Numbered from the stretch's first letter, positions 8,915 to 18,892 are shown. The stretch: DNA of 64,000 nt from Nitrospinaceae bacterium (GCA_029261555.1 JAJDBB010000122.1:1-64000), one strand, 5' to 3'. Notes: generated from the letters alone by a model not told the origin. Numbers and translations: made by a program.

Positions 8915-9748
8915 ATGCTAAATCCGGAAAGACTCCTAAAAAAAATCCTACGCCCGGACGTCGACGTCGACGCCTTTGCGTCTTCCGGCGAAGCTCTGGA
9001 GGAAACGGTCGACCTGTTCCGCAACGTACAAAAATGTTGCAAGGCGCGCGCCTGGCTGTTGGAGTCCGCTGGTTTCGACGCGGCGCTCTCGCCGCAAGCG
9101 TTCACCGACTTACTCGCCTTGCCGGAAATCGACCGGCTGGAAACGGTCACCCGCGACCTGGAAGTCGAAATCTCCCGGCGGAGCGACGCCCGCCAGGCCG
9201 ACGACCCGGTAGCGGTGGGCGAGTTGAACGCGGCGCTACGCGAATTGTACAAGGACCTGGAAGAGACGCGGTCGCGGTGGACCAGGGATTTTGAAAGCCG
9301 GCTATATCTGATCGACGCGATCTCGGACGATTCGTTGAAACGGGCAGAAGACTTGGTCGTCGCCATGAAAAATTTGAACTGGCAGGGCGTGGGATTCCTA
9401 GTTTCAATTTGGAAAGCCCGCAGCATTGAGGCGGAGTTTAAAAAACTTTTCCCGCTGGCGGATGGGGTCCATCCGCTCCGTCAATCGCTCCCGCGCGTGG
9501 AAAGCGAGCTGAAATTTTACGCGCATTGCCGACGGGTGAACGAAAAATGGAGTCCGCTGGGGGTGGACGCGACTGCCTGGTTGCGCGGGAACCTCTTGAG
9601 CGGCGTCGCGCAAAACCTGGAGGAATTGGGCAACGCGATCTGGAATCTGGTCTACGAAAGCCCGCGCCTGCCTAAATCCGTCGAACTCGCGGAACTGGAC
9701 TTCAACGACGTCGAAACGTTATTTAATAATAAAAAGATTTTCTATTAA
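8915..9748 (+). CDS. Hypothetical protein, helical
   Basis: 277 aa ORF with coding character; no recognised domain. Confidence 0.6.
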   Translation: MLNPERLLKKILRPDVDVDAFASSGEALEETVDLFRNVQKCCKARAWLLESAGFDAALSPQAFTDLLALPEIDRLETVTRDLEVEISRRSDARQADDPVAVGELNAALRELYKDLEETRSRWTRDFESRLYLIDAISDDSLKRAEDLVVAMKNLNWQGVGFLVSIWKARSIEAEFKKLFPLADGVHPLRQSLPRVESELKFYAHCRRVNEKWSPLGVDATAWLRGNLLSGVAQNLEELGNAIWNLVYESPRLPKSVELAELDFNDVETLFNNKKIFY

Positions 9749-9765
9749 AATTTTTTAGCGGAAGC

Positions 9766-9870
9766 CGGGCAACGCCCGGTGGAAGAGTTTGAGTTGCAAG
9801 CCCTCCCAAGCGCGTAGCGCTTCCCGAATAAGTCACACTATCTGCCTCCGGGGCTTCCCCGTGAGTCGAC
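9766..9870 (-). repeat. Dispersed palindrome-capped repeat, short form, inverted
   Basis: Reverse complement begins CGGGGAAGCCCCGGAGGCAGATAGTGTGAC and ends CTTGCAACTCAAACTCTTCCACCGGGCGTTGCCCGGC; aligns with 54117-54215. Confidence 0.75.
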
Positions 9871-10238
9871 CCCCATTTAAGAGTCCAGGTTTCAGGGAAG
9901 GGGTCGCCTTGGCGGTAGAAAATGTCGGCTACCTTGTTTAAAATCAATTGTTTTTGGCAACTGCTTATATTAAAATGAGTTCTCATGGGTTTAAAAATTT
10001 TGATTTTGGGTCATGCCTAGAACAGTAGGTTAAAATGTACGCCAACCTCTTGTTATGAAAGCAAGGATTCGCTACCCAAAACGTTCAAAGGTTTCTAAGG
10101 AAAATTTGAGGTGAAGTTTCCATGTCGCCTTTATGGTGAGCTTCAGGGACTCAGTTTGGCGACCATGGTAATTGATTCGGCGTGTAGTAATGCCGCTTCC
10201 AAATTGAACTCTGTAAACAGTAATCCAAGGACATACTG

Positions 10239-11834
10239 ATGAGTAATATACCAAGCTACTCTGACTGGCTAAACAATACCAGCGCCGGTGTTTTCAGCCG
10301 CCGCGGCCCCTTTCTCAAAGCTCTGGACGAAAAGATCCAGCACAGAAGGGACATATCAACTATCAAAGCCGCCCTGGAGGACTATCTGGCTCATGAAGAA
10401 GTGGGTTCTCGGAACGGAACTGGAATGATAGACAAGCTCATAGCCGCTGTCGGTCTAGGGGCTACGGCCACGGGTAATGATTTTGGCGTTATTGCTTTGG
10501 GTATGAATGAAGCCATTCCCGACGTAATAGAGCCTCCGAATCCCATTCCCGTTGCTCCCCCTCCAGTAGAGGTCCCGGTAGATCCGTGGTTAGAGAGCCA
10601 GGTGGAACAGGCATTTACTATAGAAATTACTCCAGCGGACCAAGCAAGACCGCTGATTGATTTCCAAGCGCGGAGAGATATAAAAGGTAATGCACTGGCT
10701 ATCAAGTTAACTAGTATGAATTCAGATTTGATGCAACTGGAATTGGTAATTAGCCGTAAGTTAGTGCTGATTTGTCAATATTTCACTCTGGCTATACAGC
10801 AGGGTTTGGAAAAGTTCAAAGAGCTTCATCTGGCCGACGCACAAGATAAGCAGTTCCAAATAACCGTTGCCAAGGGGATCTTTTCGGCCATTGAAGCCCT
10901 CCCGTTCCCTCTGTCTGTGTTGGGAAAGGTGGGAGGGGCATTAGCTAGCATGGCTGACGTTGATACAAATTGGGGGGGATATAAAGTTACGATCCCCTCG
11001 CCTGGCGGAGTTAAAGGAGCCGTCGCGGAAGCCGCACAAACCTTCAAGGATAAAACAACCTTGAATGTGCAGACCGGCAAACTTGCTAATCACGCGAACA
11101 CGATGACCAGTTTCATCCAGGCCTTTAATAGCTACAAAGACGACGTCCTTAAAAATTTAGAACAAAAGAGAAAAGTAATAGGTGATGACCCAAGTAGAAA
11201 TAGATTAGTGCAAGGAGTTTTAAGTAAATTCAAAAATACAAGAAACCTTAACGCTAAAGACCTTAATGAAGTGAGTGTCGAAGTTGGAAGTAAGATAAGG
11301 ACCATCGATCAACTGGTCAGAGGAATAAAAAAACAGTTTAAACCGCTCGAGGATATGCCTGCCGTTGACATAGATGAGTTGCGGATTTGGATGACGGTGC
11401 AAATGATAGCGGATTACGCGATGACCGGTCTTTGCGACAATGATAATACGCCTATCAAAAATATGACGGCTAGCGATTTGGGGGGCAAAGGTTTTGGCGA
11501 ACCTTTCGCAAAGTTTCTGTACAGCGATGAGGTCAAAATCCTTCAATTAAAGGAGACGACTGGCGCTACCGTAGCGATATATGCGGGAGGGCGGATTCCC
11601 TGGGAGGGGCGCCTCTACGACGTGATCGCAGTGATGTTGTTTCTAGAATGGTTTCAGCGCAATATCAATCCGTTTGACCTATTACGTCCAGACGTCACTA
11701 CGGTTAAATTCAGAAAATACATTACTGACTACATAAAGCAATTAGGTATCGCAATGGAGAAGTATCAAGATAAATCATTTTTCCGAAAGACCGTCAGCAG
11801 CGTCCAAGATGTTAATGCTCATATTGGCCGATAA
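10239..11834 (+). CDS. Hypothetical protein
   Basis: 531 aa ORF, no signal peptide, no domain recognised. Confidence 0.7.
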   Translation: MSNIPSYSDWLNNTSAGVFSRRGPFLKALDEKIQHRRDISTIKAALEDYLAHEEVGSRNGTGMIDKLIAAVGLGATATGNDFGVIALGMNEAIPDVIEPPNPIPVAPPPVEVPVDPWLESQVEQAFTIEITPADQARPLIDFQARRDIKGNALAIKLTSMNSDLMQLELVISRKLVLICQYFTLAIQQGLEKFKELHLADAQDKQFQITVAKGIFSAIEALPFPLSVLGKVGGALASMADVDTNWGGYKVTIPSPGGVKGAVAEAAQTFKDKTTLNVQTGKLANHANTMTSFIQAFNSYKDDVLKNLEQKRKVIGDDPSRNRLVQGVLSKFKNTRNLNAKDLNEVSVEVGSKIRTIDQLVRGIKKQFKPLEDMPAVDIDELRIWMTVQMIADYAMTGLCDNDNTPIKNMTASDLGGKGFGEPFAKFLYSDEVKILQLKETTGATVAIYAGGRIPWEGRLYDVIAVMLFLEWFQRNINPFDLLRPDVTTVKFRKYITDYIKQLGIAMEKYQDKSFFRKTVSSVQDVNAHIGR

Positions 11835-12038
11835 AGGCGAGCCTGCCTCCTTAAACATCCCGGTTTTATAAATACTAACTCTACAACCGGTACAGACTCC
11901 AGGGAGAAGGTCAAGATTGGAACCTGGATTATAAAAAACTCGCCACTCGCCGTGGGGGCAGGGTAGGGGTTGCAAGCACACCATATATTGTCATTGTTCT
12001 GTGAACGTCACAGAGAATGCCTCTAGGCGCTTGCCTGG

Positions 12039-12587
12039 TCAGACGGATTTAACTTGGAAGCCTTCTTCCTTGTCCAACAGCAGCTGTTTGATATTGGTCA
12101 TTTTTTGCGCTTCGAGCAGGAGTTCCTGGCCCTCGCCTTTTATTTTATTCAGACGCATGTCCAGCCGCTTAAGGTTGGAAAACAGAGGTAGGTATTTTGC
12201 GAAGTATTTGGCGCCTTCGTCCGTCAGGTTGTTGTCGGACAGGTTGAGGGTGACTAGGCTGAGCAGGTTGTCGGAGATGGCGATGTGTTTGATCCCGTCG
12301 TTGCCAATTTCATTGTAAAACAGGTTCAGAGACGTGAGCTTGGTCAGTACCGTCGACGTTGCCAGGCTTTTCACGCCCCGGACGCCCAGCAGGTTGGTTC
12401 CCAGCTCGAGGGTTTCCAGATCTTTTAAAAGTTCGCAGCTGGCCAAGTCTTTGGCGCCTAGTTCTTTAATGTAACACGCTGTCAAGTTGAGGATTTTTCC
12501 ATCGGCGGTCAGGTTTTCCTGAAACAGGCCAATGCTCTCTTCCGAGGTCAGATGACCTTTGCTGAATTTGTTTCCTGAATAATCCAT
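12039..12587 (-). CDS. Leucine-rich repeat protein (RNase-inhibitor-type LRR)
   Basis: Repeats such as LTSLNLFYNEIGNDGIKHIAISDNLLSLVTLNLSDNNLTDEGAKYFAKYL. Confidence 0.85.
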   Translation of the reverse strand: MDYSGNKFSKGHLTSEESIGLFQENLTADGKILNLTACYIKELGAKDLASCELLKDLETLELGTNLLGVRGVKSLATSTVLTKLTSLNLFYNEIGNDGIKHIAISDNLLSLVTLNLSDNNLTDEGAKYFAKYLPLFSNLKRLDMRLNKIKGEGQELLLEAQKMTNIKQLLLDKEEGFQVKSV

Positions 12588-12741
12588 AATTTACGCGTAT
12601 CTCATAAAACGTTAACCATTTCACGGAAACCGGTTCCGCTTGCCGACGATTCGGCGGGACTTTGTGTTTGATCGTTATTATAATGATAAACGATTATAAT
12701 CGAAACCTACCGTCTGGGGAAGCCCCCAGTGACAGATAGCG

Positions 12742-13002
12742 CCAGGCAAGCGCCTGGAGGCAATTAGTGTAACGTTTAAAAACGCTACGGGCTTTGGTGA
12801 GTTTAGCGTCTCGAATGCAATAACGAAAGTTCGAGAGGTTGGACGTCAGATCGAAAAGAAACTTTCCAATCGCCAACTAATGAGCCCAGCGTCACGCTGG
12901 CCGCCGGGCAAGCGCCCGGGGGGAAAGTTTGAGACGCCAGCTCACCAAAGCTCGTAGCGTTATCCAAATACGTCACACTAGTTGCCCCTGCGGCGAGCAG
13001 CG
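12742..13002. repeat. Two palindrome-capped repeats in inverted arrangement
   Basis: CCAGGCAAGCGCCTGG (12742-12757), body, CCAGCGTCACGCTGG (12886-12900), CCGGGCAAGCGCCCGG (12904-12919), inverted short body to ~13002. Confidence 0.8.
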
Positions 13003-13103
13003 ACTATTTATTTGATTTTTCCCTGAAAAATCATATTATAGACGCCTCCATTATTAATTAAAGCAGAAAGAACATTAACCCATCGGATTTCAGGAGTTCA
13101 TTA

Positions 13104-13637
13104 ATGGCCAACCTCTATGAAAACAATCTGGAGTACAGCCTTGGAAATAACGTGATCGTGACCCAGATGACGCAGGCGATCAACTGGGCGCGGAAGTTTT
13201 CGTTTTTTATCTACCCGTTCATCACCGCGTGTTGCGGCATGGAGTTCATGTCCGTCGCCGGACCGCGTTACGATCTCGATCGGTTTGGCGCCGCGTTCCC
13301 GCGCTTCTCACCGCGCCAGGCGGACTTGCTGATGATCGTCGGCACCATCAGCCACAAGCAGGCTCCCATTTTGGTGAAAGTGTACAACCAGATGACCGAA
13401 CCCAAATGGGTCGTCGCCTACGGCGTCTGCACGGTTTCCGGCGGCTTCTACGATAATTACGCCACGGTAATGGGCGTGGACACTCTGCTTCCGGTCGACG
13501 TTTACATTCCCGGATGCCCGCCGCGACCGGAAATGGTCATCGACGCCTTGATCCAGTTACAAGGCAAGGTACAGGGCGAGACGCTGAAAGATCACATCAA
13601 AGGCGCCGCCCCCGTTACCCACCCCGCCAGATTATAA
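13104..13637 (+). CDS. nuoB: NADH-quinone oxidoreductase subunit B
   Basis: ITACCGMEFMSVAGPRYDLDRFG, VYNQMTEPKWVVAYGVCTVSGGFYDNYATVMGVDTLLPVDVYIPGCPPRPE; all four 4Fe-4S Cys present. Confidence 0.95.
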   Translation: MANLYENNLEYSLGNNVIVTQMTQAINWARKFSFFIYPFITACCGMEFMSVAGPRYDLDRFGAAFPRFSPRQADLLMIVGTISHKQAPILVKVYNQMTEPKWVVAYGVCTVSGGFYDNYATVMGVDTLLPVDVYIPGCPPRPEMVIDALIQLQGKVQGETLKDHIKGAAPVTHPARL

Positions 13638-13648
13638 TCGAAGCGTTT

Positions 13649-14980
13649 TCAATTTCTTAAAGAACTCCCCGCCATATAGGCGCGGAGTTCTTTTTTTATT
13701 CTCTCGACCCAGTTCTTGCCGACGCCTATTTCGATTTCCGTCGCTCCCTCCTGTTCCAGAAGCGCTTCGATGTTTTTCACTTGTGCCTCAATGAACATTT
13801 GAAAATCGTCCGGGTCGCCGGGTTTTAATTTAAAACCGCCATCGCCCTCCAAAAAGCTTTCTTTTAAAAAGTTAAAGTAAAGCGCCCGCCGCGTCCGCCG
13901 GTCTTTGATTTTCAATTGATGTTTGATGGTCAACAGAGCTTCTGTTTTGCGGTTGATGACATAGCCCAGGCGAATGTTGTCGGTTTTGAACATTTGATTT
14001 TGGATAATCACGAAAGCCCTCTCTTTCAACTCGTCGGCGATATTTAAATCCGGCGCGCCGAGGACTTTGACCGCCGCAAGCTCCAGCGCAAAAGCGGGAT
14101 TCCCCGTTTGCGCGCTCCAGAACGCCGCCTCCTTTGGCCGTTCCCGGTTGAGCCGGCCCACCTCGCGAAACAGCGGCTCCATTTTTTCCGTAGCGTCCGC
14201 CAGGCGGGTTAAGGAATCCTCGTTGAACGACTCCATAAACCATTGCGCCTCGCGCGGCAGTTGGTAGTCCTCGCGCGTACCGCGCGCAAAAAATGCGCGT
14301 AAAATTTCTGGCATGTCCTCGAAAAAATACGCCTCGACCGCGTCGGCAAAATACGGATAATTCAAAATCAAAAAACGCGGATCAGAGCGCGCGTTCAAAG
14401 CGTAAGCCTCCAACTCGTTGACGTGGCCCACAAACCGCTGGGTCAGGTGCATGACCTCGTGCAGTTGCGTGTTCCCGTCGTAGACTTTGGCGTCGATCAA
14501 CAAGGTGCGCGGGAACAGTCGAACCGTATCGAATGTCGCGTGGGCAAACTGGCGCGGGTGTAACCAGGCGTCGGCGTAGGGTTGAATGATGAATTGGCGG
14601 AGCGGAATGTTTTTGATTTCGGGATCGATTTGCTTCAGGCGGGCGATCGTTTTGCGCAAATTTTGCGCCACGCCTTGCAATAACTCCGGTCCATCGTGGC
14701 ACTCGCCGCAACCGTAGGTTTTAAATCCGGGGATGGTGAACAGGACGGGTTCTGCGCCTTCGTCCAGGGAAATTTTAAATTGGATTTTATCTTCGGACGG
14801 AAGGGCGACGGATTTTTGCGGCGCATGGCGGGCAATCAGGCGTTCCATCTCCTCGACGCCAATTTCAGCGGGCGCCCCGGCGACTAAAAAAACGCTCAGC
14901 GCAATCATGGTTATGAAACGTCCCGTCAACCGGCTTGCCGTCGGCGGTAGTATTCTGCAACGGAAATTATCCGTGTCCAT
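13649..14980 (-). CDS. Exported protein with one CxxCH heme motif and an HExxH motif
   Basis: FKTYGCGECHDGPELL and TQLHEVMHLTQRFVGHVNELEAYAL; hydrophobic leader MIALSVFLVAG suggests the true start is near 14909. Confidence 0.7.
   Translation of the reverse strand: MDTDNFRCRILPPTASRLTGRFITMIALSVFLVAGAPAEIGVEEMERLIARHAPQKSVALPSEDKIQFKISLDEGAEPVLFTIPGFKTYGCGECHDGPELLQGVAQNLRKTIARLKQIDPEIKNIPLRQFIIQPYADAWLHPRQFAHATFDTVRLFPRTLLIDAKVYDGNTQLHEVMHLTQRFVGHVNELEAYALNARSDPRFLILNYPYFADAVEAYFFEDMPEILRAFFARGTREDYQLPREAQWFMESFNEDSLTRLADATEKMEPLFREVGRLNRERPKEAAFWSAQTGNPAFALELAAVKVLGAPDLNIADELKERAFVIIQNQMFKTDNIRLGYVINRKTEALLTIKHQLKIKDRRTRRALYFNFLKESFLEGDGGFKLKPGDPDDFQMFIEAQVKNIEALLEQEGATEIEIGVGKNWVERIKKELRAYMAGSSLRN
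13661..13698 (+). terminator. Rho-independent terminator for nuoB
   Basis: AAGAACTCC-CCGCC-ATATA-GGCG-C-GGAGTTCTT followed by a T run. Confidence 0.8.
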
Positions 14981-16049
14981 CCGTGTTCATCTGTGGTTGT
15001 GGATCATCAATGGTTTCCTGTTCTTCAACGGTCTCCGGAACAGTCGTTCCATCCGGCTCCAGGGTTTCAGCTTTCGCCGCCTCTTCCGCAGGAGCTTGTT
15101 CCATCAGCAGGCAGGAGGGGCAGAATCCGGAGGCGCCGGACGCCATGCGGAACAATCCTTTCAAGGTCTGGATGCGTTCCGGGCTGTGAATCAGGAAAAA
15201 CCCTTGCGCCGGCGCGTGTTTGGGGCAGATGTTGGCCATCTTCTGCATCTGCTTCACGCCCTTGCCGTCCTCTTCCCCAATGAACGCCGAAAGTAAAACC
15301 GATTGCTCCTCCTCGGCGAACGGGTTGTGCACCGCTTGGGTGACGTTGTGTTCGCCGTCGGTATAAATCAATATCCGCGCGTTGGGGATGGAGATAAAAT
15401 CTTCCTCCCCCTGCCCTCCGCCGACGCGCACCGTCTTGTGCACCAGCGGTTTGAAGTCTTTGATTCCGCCATGTTCGGAAAGGCCGCCTTTCAGATACGC
15501 CTGGTAAATTTCGTGGGCGAGCTTTAAAGCTTCGTTGAGGTTGGTGGTGCGCGGTTCCGGCGTTTTAGTTTCCAGAATCAATCGGATGTATTCGCCAAAG
15601 GCCGCCTCGTCGCCGTAGTCGTCGACGATCTCCTTCACGCTTTTAATCCACTCCAGTTTTGGAGCGCCGCCAAAGACGCACAGGGCGATGAGCGCGTTGT
15701 CCGCCTGGGTGATATTTTTCAACGACCAGACGCCGCCAGCCGCGTTCATCGAAACCAGTTGGAACTTGTCGCCCGGATAATCGGTTGTGGGGAAGGCCAG
15801 GTCGCCCATGGAGAGGGAACCGTCCATCATTAAAATGCAAAGCCCGATCTCGTTTTCGAATCCGATGGGTTCTGGTTCTGGCGCCGAGGCGGTCGCTTCG
15901 TCCGTGGCGTCGGTTGCGGACGCGGGCGCGCCCTTGACTTCTTTCAGCCAGCCGGAGCCGTATTCGCAGTCCGGCTGGTTCGTGCAAAAACCGTCCGGAG
16001 TCGGCTGGTCGTATTCTTTATTGCATTGCGTGCAAACAAATTTTGCCAT
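14967..16049 (-). CDS. vWA domain protein with N-terminal zinc-ribbon-like motif
   Basis: CTQCNKEYDQPTPDGFCTNQPDC; CILMMDGSLSMGD (MIDAS-like); downstream of tssK on the same strand. Confidence 0.75.
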   Translation of the reverse strand: MAKFVCTQCNKEYDQPTPDGFCTNQPDCEYGSGWLKEVKGAPASATDATDEATASAPEPEPIGFENEIGLCILMMDGSLSMGDLAFPTTDYPGDKFQLVSMNAAGGVWSLKNITQADNALIALCVFGGAPKLEWIKSVKEIVDDYGDEAAFGEYIRLILETKTPEPRTTNLNEALKLAHEIYQAYLKGGLSEHGGIKDFKPLVHKTVRVGGGQGEEDFISIPNARILIYTDGEHNVTQAVHNPFAEEEQSVLLSAFIGEEDGKGVKQMQKMANICPKHAPAQGFFLIHSPERIQTLKGLFRMASGASGFCPSCLLMEQAPAEEAAKAETLEPDGTTVPETVEEQETIDDPQPQMNTDGHG

Positions 16050-16084
16050 TTACATGTCTCCTGCCGGAAAACAGTTGAAAGCAG

Positions 16085-16152
16085 TCGGTTGACGGTTGGC
16101 AGTTTAAGAAAAAATATTCAAACGTCAACTTCTGCCTTCAGGCGCCTGCCTG
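16085..16152 (-). repeat. Partial dispersed palindromic repeat abutting the tssK stop
   Basis: Minus strand after TAG: CAGGCAGGCGCCTGAAGGCAGAAGTTGACGTTTGAATATTTTTTCTTAAACTGCCAACCGTCAACC. Confidence 0.65.
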
Positions 16153-17487
16153 CTAGGATTTCTTTTTGACGTACATGACGATTTCGGTGGGGCGGGGTCC
16201 GATGCTGGTGGTGTTGTAAACGTGCAGGGTCTCGTCGGGGATGATATACGCGGGATCCACCTGCAACGAAAACAACTGAACGCCGCGGGCAGGAACCAGA
16301 TCGTCCACGCGTTCCAAATGTTTGCGCTCCGGTCCCAGAATTCGTTTGTCGCGCATGCCCTGGATTTTGGAACTGGAACCGACCCAGCTTTTTTCGATCC
16401 ACTCGCACACGTCTTTTTCCGACATTCCCGGCTGGCCGCGCACGCCGAGGTAGACCGGCTTGTCCATGTAAGTCGAATCGAATTTCGCGCCGAACATTTC
16501 ATCTTCAAAATAAAACGGAATATTCATGTACGCTTCGTGGACGCCCTCTTCAATCATCCGGAAAATATATTGCTGGGCCTGCTGAAACGAGCCCAGAGGA
16601 TCGTTGTGGTCGTACGGTTGCAGAACCGGAGGCACCAGAGTCCCCAACGCCGCCAAGTTGCCCACCAGTTGGCACAGCCCCAGGTAAAGCTGAAAGGGGT
16701 GAGCCTTGCCGGTGTTTAAAATTGCCTCGAACATGGGCAGGGAAGCGACCATGGTCTGGATCAGCGTTTTGGTTTCCAGCATCAGCGGCATGCCGGAAGT
16801 CGAGGAAGGCGCCAGGACTTCGTAGGATAAAAACACCGCCTTCTCGCGCAAACGTTTGGCGATTTGCGAACACATCGCGCCCAGCGGCGATTGCAGGGAC
16901 ACGGACAACGTGGGCGGAATGAATTCGTCGGCGGAAAAAGATTCGTTGGCGTAAGACGCGCGGGCAAGCGGGAAGCTGACGAATTTTTGCGGCGGGGTTT
17001 CCGCCACAATCAGGGTCAGCCGGGGCTGGAGCCGGGGAATCTGGATTTCGTTTTCCCCCGTGTTTTCGTCGACGATCTCCCGTCCTTCCTGGGAATCGTA
17101 GCGCGCCAGATCGCCTTTGAAAGCGTTTTGCCCGTGTTTTTTGGCCGGCAGGGCGAGGTGAACCGTCGCCAGGGTCTGCTTCATCTCATCCATGAAGGGA
17201 GTCAGATCCGCTTGCAAAGGACCTTGCGAGTCGCCTTCGTTGCCGTAAACGACCAAGGTTCCATCGGGCATGATGGCTTCGAGTTCCACGATCTGCAAGG
17301 TTCCGGCGACCAACAGGCTCTGGTTGATCGTCAGGCGTCGCACGCCCCAGGAAAAGGGGGCCATGGAATTGATATGGTAGTGCAACAATTGATCCTGCCG
17401 CAGGACCATTTGCTGGAAGTGGTGCGGAGACAGCAACATGCCCTCGTGCCATTGAATGGCTTTCGGTATTTCATGGGGGTTATCCAT
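16153..17487 (-). CDS. tssK: Type VI secretion system baseplate subunit TssK
   Basis: IQWHEGMLLSPHHFQQMVLRQDQLLHYH..PFSWGVRRLTINQSLL is the TssK N-terminal signature. Confidence 0.93.
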   Translation of the reverse strand: MDNPHEIPKAIQWHEGMLLSPHHFQQMVLRQDQLLHYHINSMAPFSWGVRRLTINQSLLVAGTLQIVELEAIMPDGTLVVYGNEGDSQGPLQADLTPFMDEMKQTLATVHLALPAKKHGQNAFKGDLARYDSQEGREIVDENTGENEIQIPRLQPRLTLIVAETPPQKFVSFPLARASYANESFSADEFIPPTLSVSLQSPLGAMCSQIAKRLREKAVFLSYEVLAPSSTSGMPLMLETKTLIQTMVASLPMFEAILNTGKAHPFQLYLGLCQLVGNLAALGTLVPPVLQPYDHNDPLGSFQQAQQYIFRMIEEGVHEAYMNIPFYFEDEMFGAKFDSTYMDKPVYLGVRGQPGMSEKDVCEWIEKSWVGSSSKIQGMRDKRILGPERKHLERVDDLVPARGVQLFSLQVDPAYIIPDETLHVYNTTSIGPRPTEIVMYVKKKS

Positions 17488-17545
17488 GAAAAATCTCCTT
17501 CGGTAGGTCGTTCAATTTCAATTTCTGGTAGAGGATATTGCCGTT

Positions 17546-18067
17546 TTATTTCGGCGCGACCACAAAACTGTCTTTCAGCAAAGTGATTTTAAAACTTTTG
17601 TTGGGACCGATCCTGGCGCGGTGGTCGCCCTTGGAAAAATAATTGGCGAACACCAGACTGCCCTTCGCTTCCGTCTTCACGGGCAACTTTTTGATTTCCA
17701 CTTCCTGACCGGGGATCCATTCCCAGCTCCAGCTGGCAAACGCTTCGTTACCGGGATAATCCCTTTTAAACTGGCCGCGTTTTTCGAACCATTCCCTGGC
17801 CGGCATTTTTAAAAGGGTATCCATCAATTCCTTATTGTAAACCAGCACGTAATCGACGGCCACCGGGTTATTGTTATTGGCGTCTTCAGCGATGCTGATT
17901 TCAAATTTTACTTTTTGGCCAAAAAGAGCCTGTGTGCGGGTTTTCAAACTACAGGCCGTAAGACTGGCGATAAGAAAAAGCGCAATTAGTCCGCCAAAAA
18001 AACAGCGGAAACGGGTACTCCCCGGCGCTGAAAAACTGGATTCCGGGTGGCGGCGGTTTGGCTCCAT
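17546..18067 (-). CDS. tssJ: Type VI secretion system lipoprotein TssJ
   Basis: Lipobox LTAC; VDYVLVYNKELMDTLLKMPAREWFEKRGQFKRDYPG; adjacent to tssK. Confidence 0.8.
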   Translation of the reverse strand: MEPNRRHPESSFSAPGSTRFRCFFGGLIALFLIASLTACSLKTRTQALFGQKVKFEISIAEDANNNNPVAVDYVLVYNKELMDTLLKMPAREWFEKRGQFKRDYPGNEAFASWSWEWIPGQEVEIKKLPVKTEAKGSLVFANYFSKGDHRARIGPNKSFKITLLKDSFVVAPK

Positions 18068-18367
18068 TATCGAGACGAAATCAAAACAGGGTTGGCGAAA
18101 AATTAAACTGCTGAACCGGTGGGTTATCTAAAAGGAACAATAACTAGTGTACAGATTAAGGATTATCAAAATTTACCGGTCATGTCAATAAAAACCTAAG
18201 AAAATCAAATGGTTTTGGGGGTTTCCCTCGCCGGGAGGTCAAATCCTTGCCAAACGCATTTTCGAAGCCGGGTTTGGCCGTAGGAAAACGGTCCTTTCTT
18301 TATCCAACCGTTGAGAAATCAGAATAAAACGTTTATACTCAATTCCTTTTAATCAACAGGTCGGGCT

Positions 18368-18892
18368 GTGGCGGAAGGCATGGACAAAAATAAGAGCGAC
18401 AGAATTCTGGACGAGGCGAAAAAGCGCCAGGCCCAGGAAGAAACCGTTCAGGTTGAAGAAAAAAAAGTCAAACTGGTCGTCTTTACGCTGTTGGGAAATT
18501 ATTATGCCTTTTACGGCGAAGACGCGCGGGAGATTCTTCCCGTTCTCAAAGTTTATTTTGTGCCGGGTTCTCCGGATTATATTCTTGGCATCATCAACGT
18601 GCGCGGCGACATCCAGTCGGTGCTGGATCTTAAAAATTTCATGCAATTGCCCGCAAGCAAAACCCGGGACGAAAACCGCATCGTCATCGCCCAGAAAAAC
18701 GACTTAAAATCAGGCATTTTGGTGGACAGCGTGGAGGACGTCCTGGATGTCCCCGAAAGTTCCATTAAAAAGGCCATTTCGACTTTGGACGACAGCATTG
18801 GTTATTATGTGGTCGGTGAAACCACTTATAAGGAAAATAACGTAACCCTGCTGGACGTCGGTAAATTGTTTGAAAAAATCGCGGAGAATTAG
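18368..18892 (+). CDS. cheW: CheW-domain chemosensory coupling protein
   Basis: LVVFTLLGNYYAFYGEDAREILPV..YILGIINVRGDIQSVLDLKNFM. Confidence 0.9.
   Translation: MAEGMDKNKSDRILDEAKKRQAQEETVQVEEKKVKLVVFTLLGNYYAFYGEDAREILPVLKVYFVPGSPDYILGIINVRGDIQSVLDLKNFMQLPASKTRDENRIVIAQKNDLKSGILVDSVEDVLDVPESSIKKAISTLDDSIGYYVVGETTYKENNVTLLDVGKLFEKIAEN

Noticed and set aside
12680-12710. Palindrome CGATTATAATCG as a regulator site for nuoB
   Set aside because: A related GATTATAATCGAA occurs after nuoB, but two short AT-rich matches are too weak to support a regulatory call.
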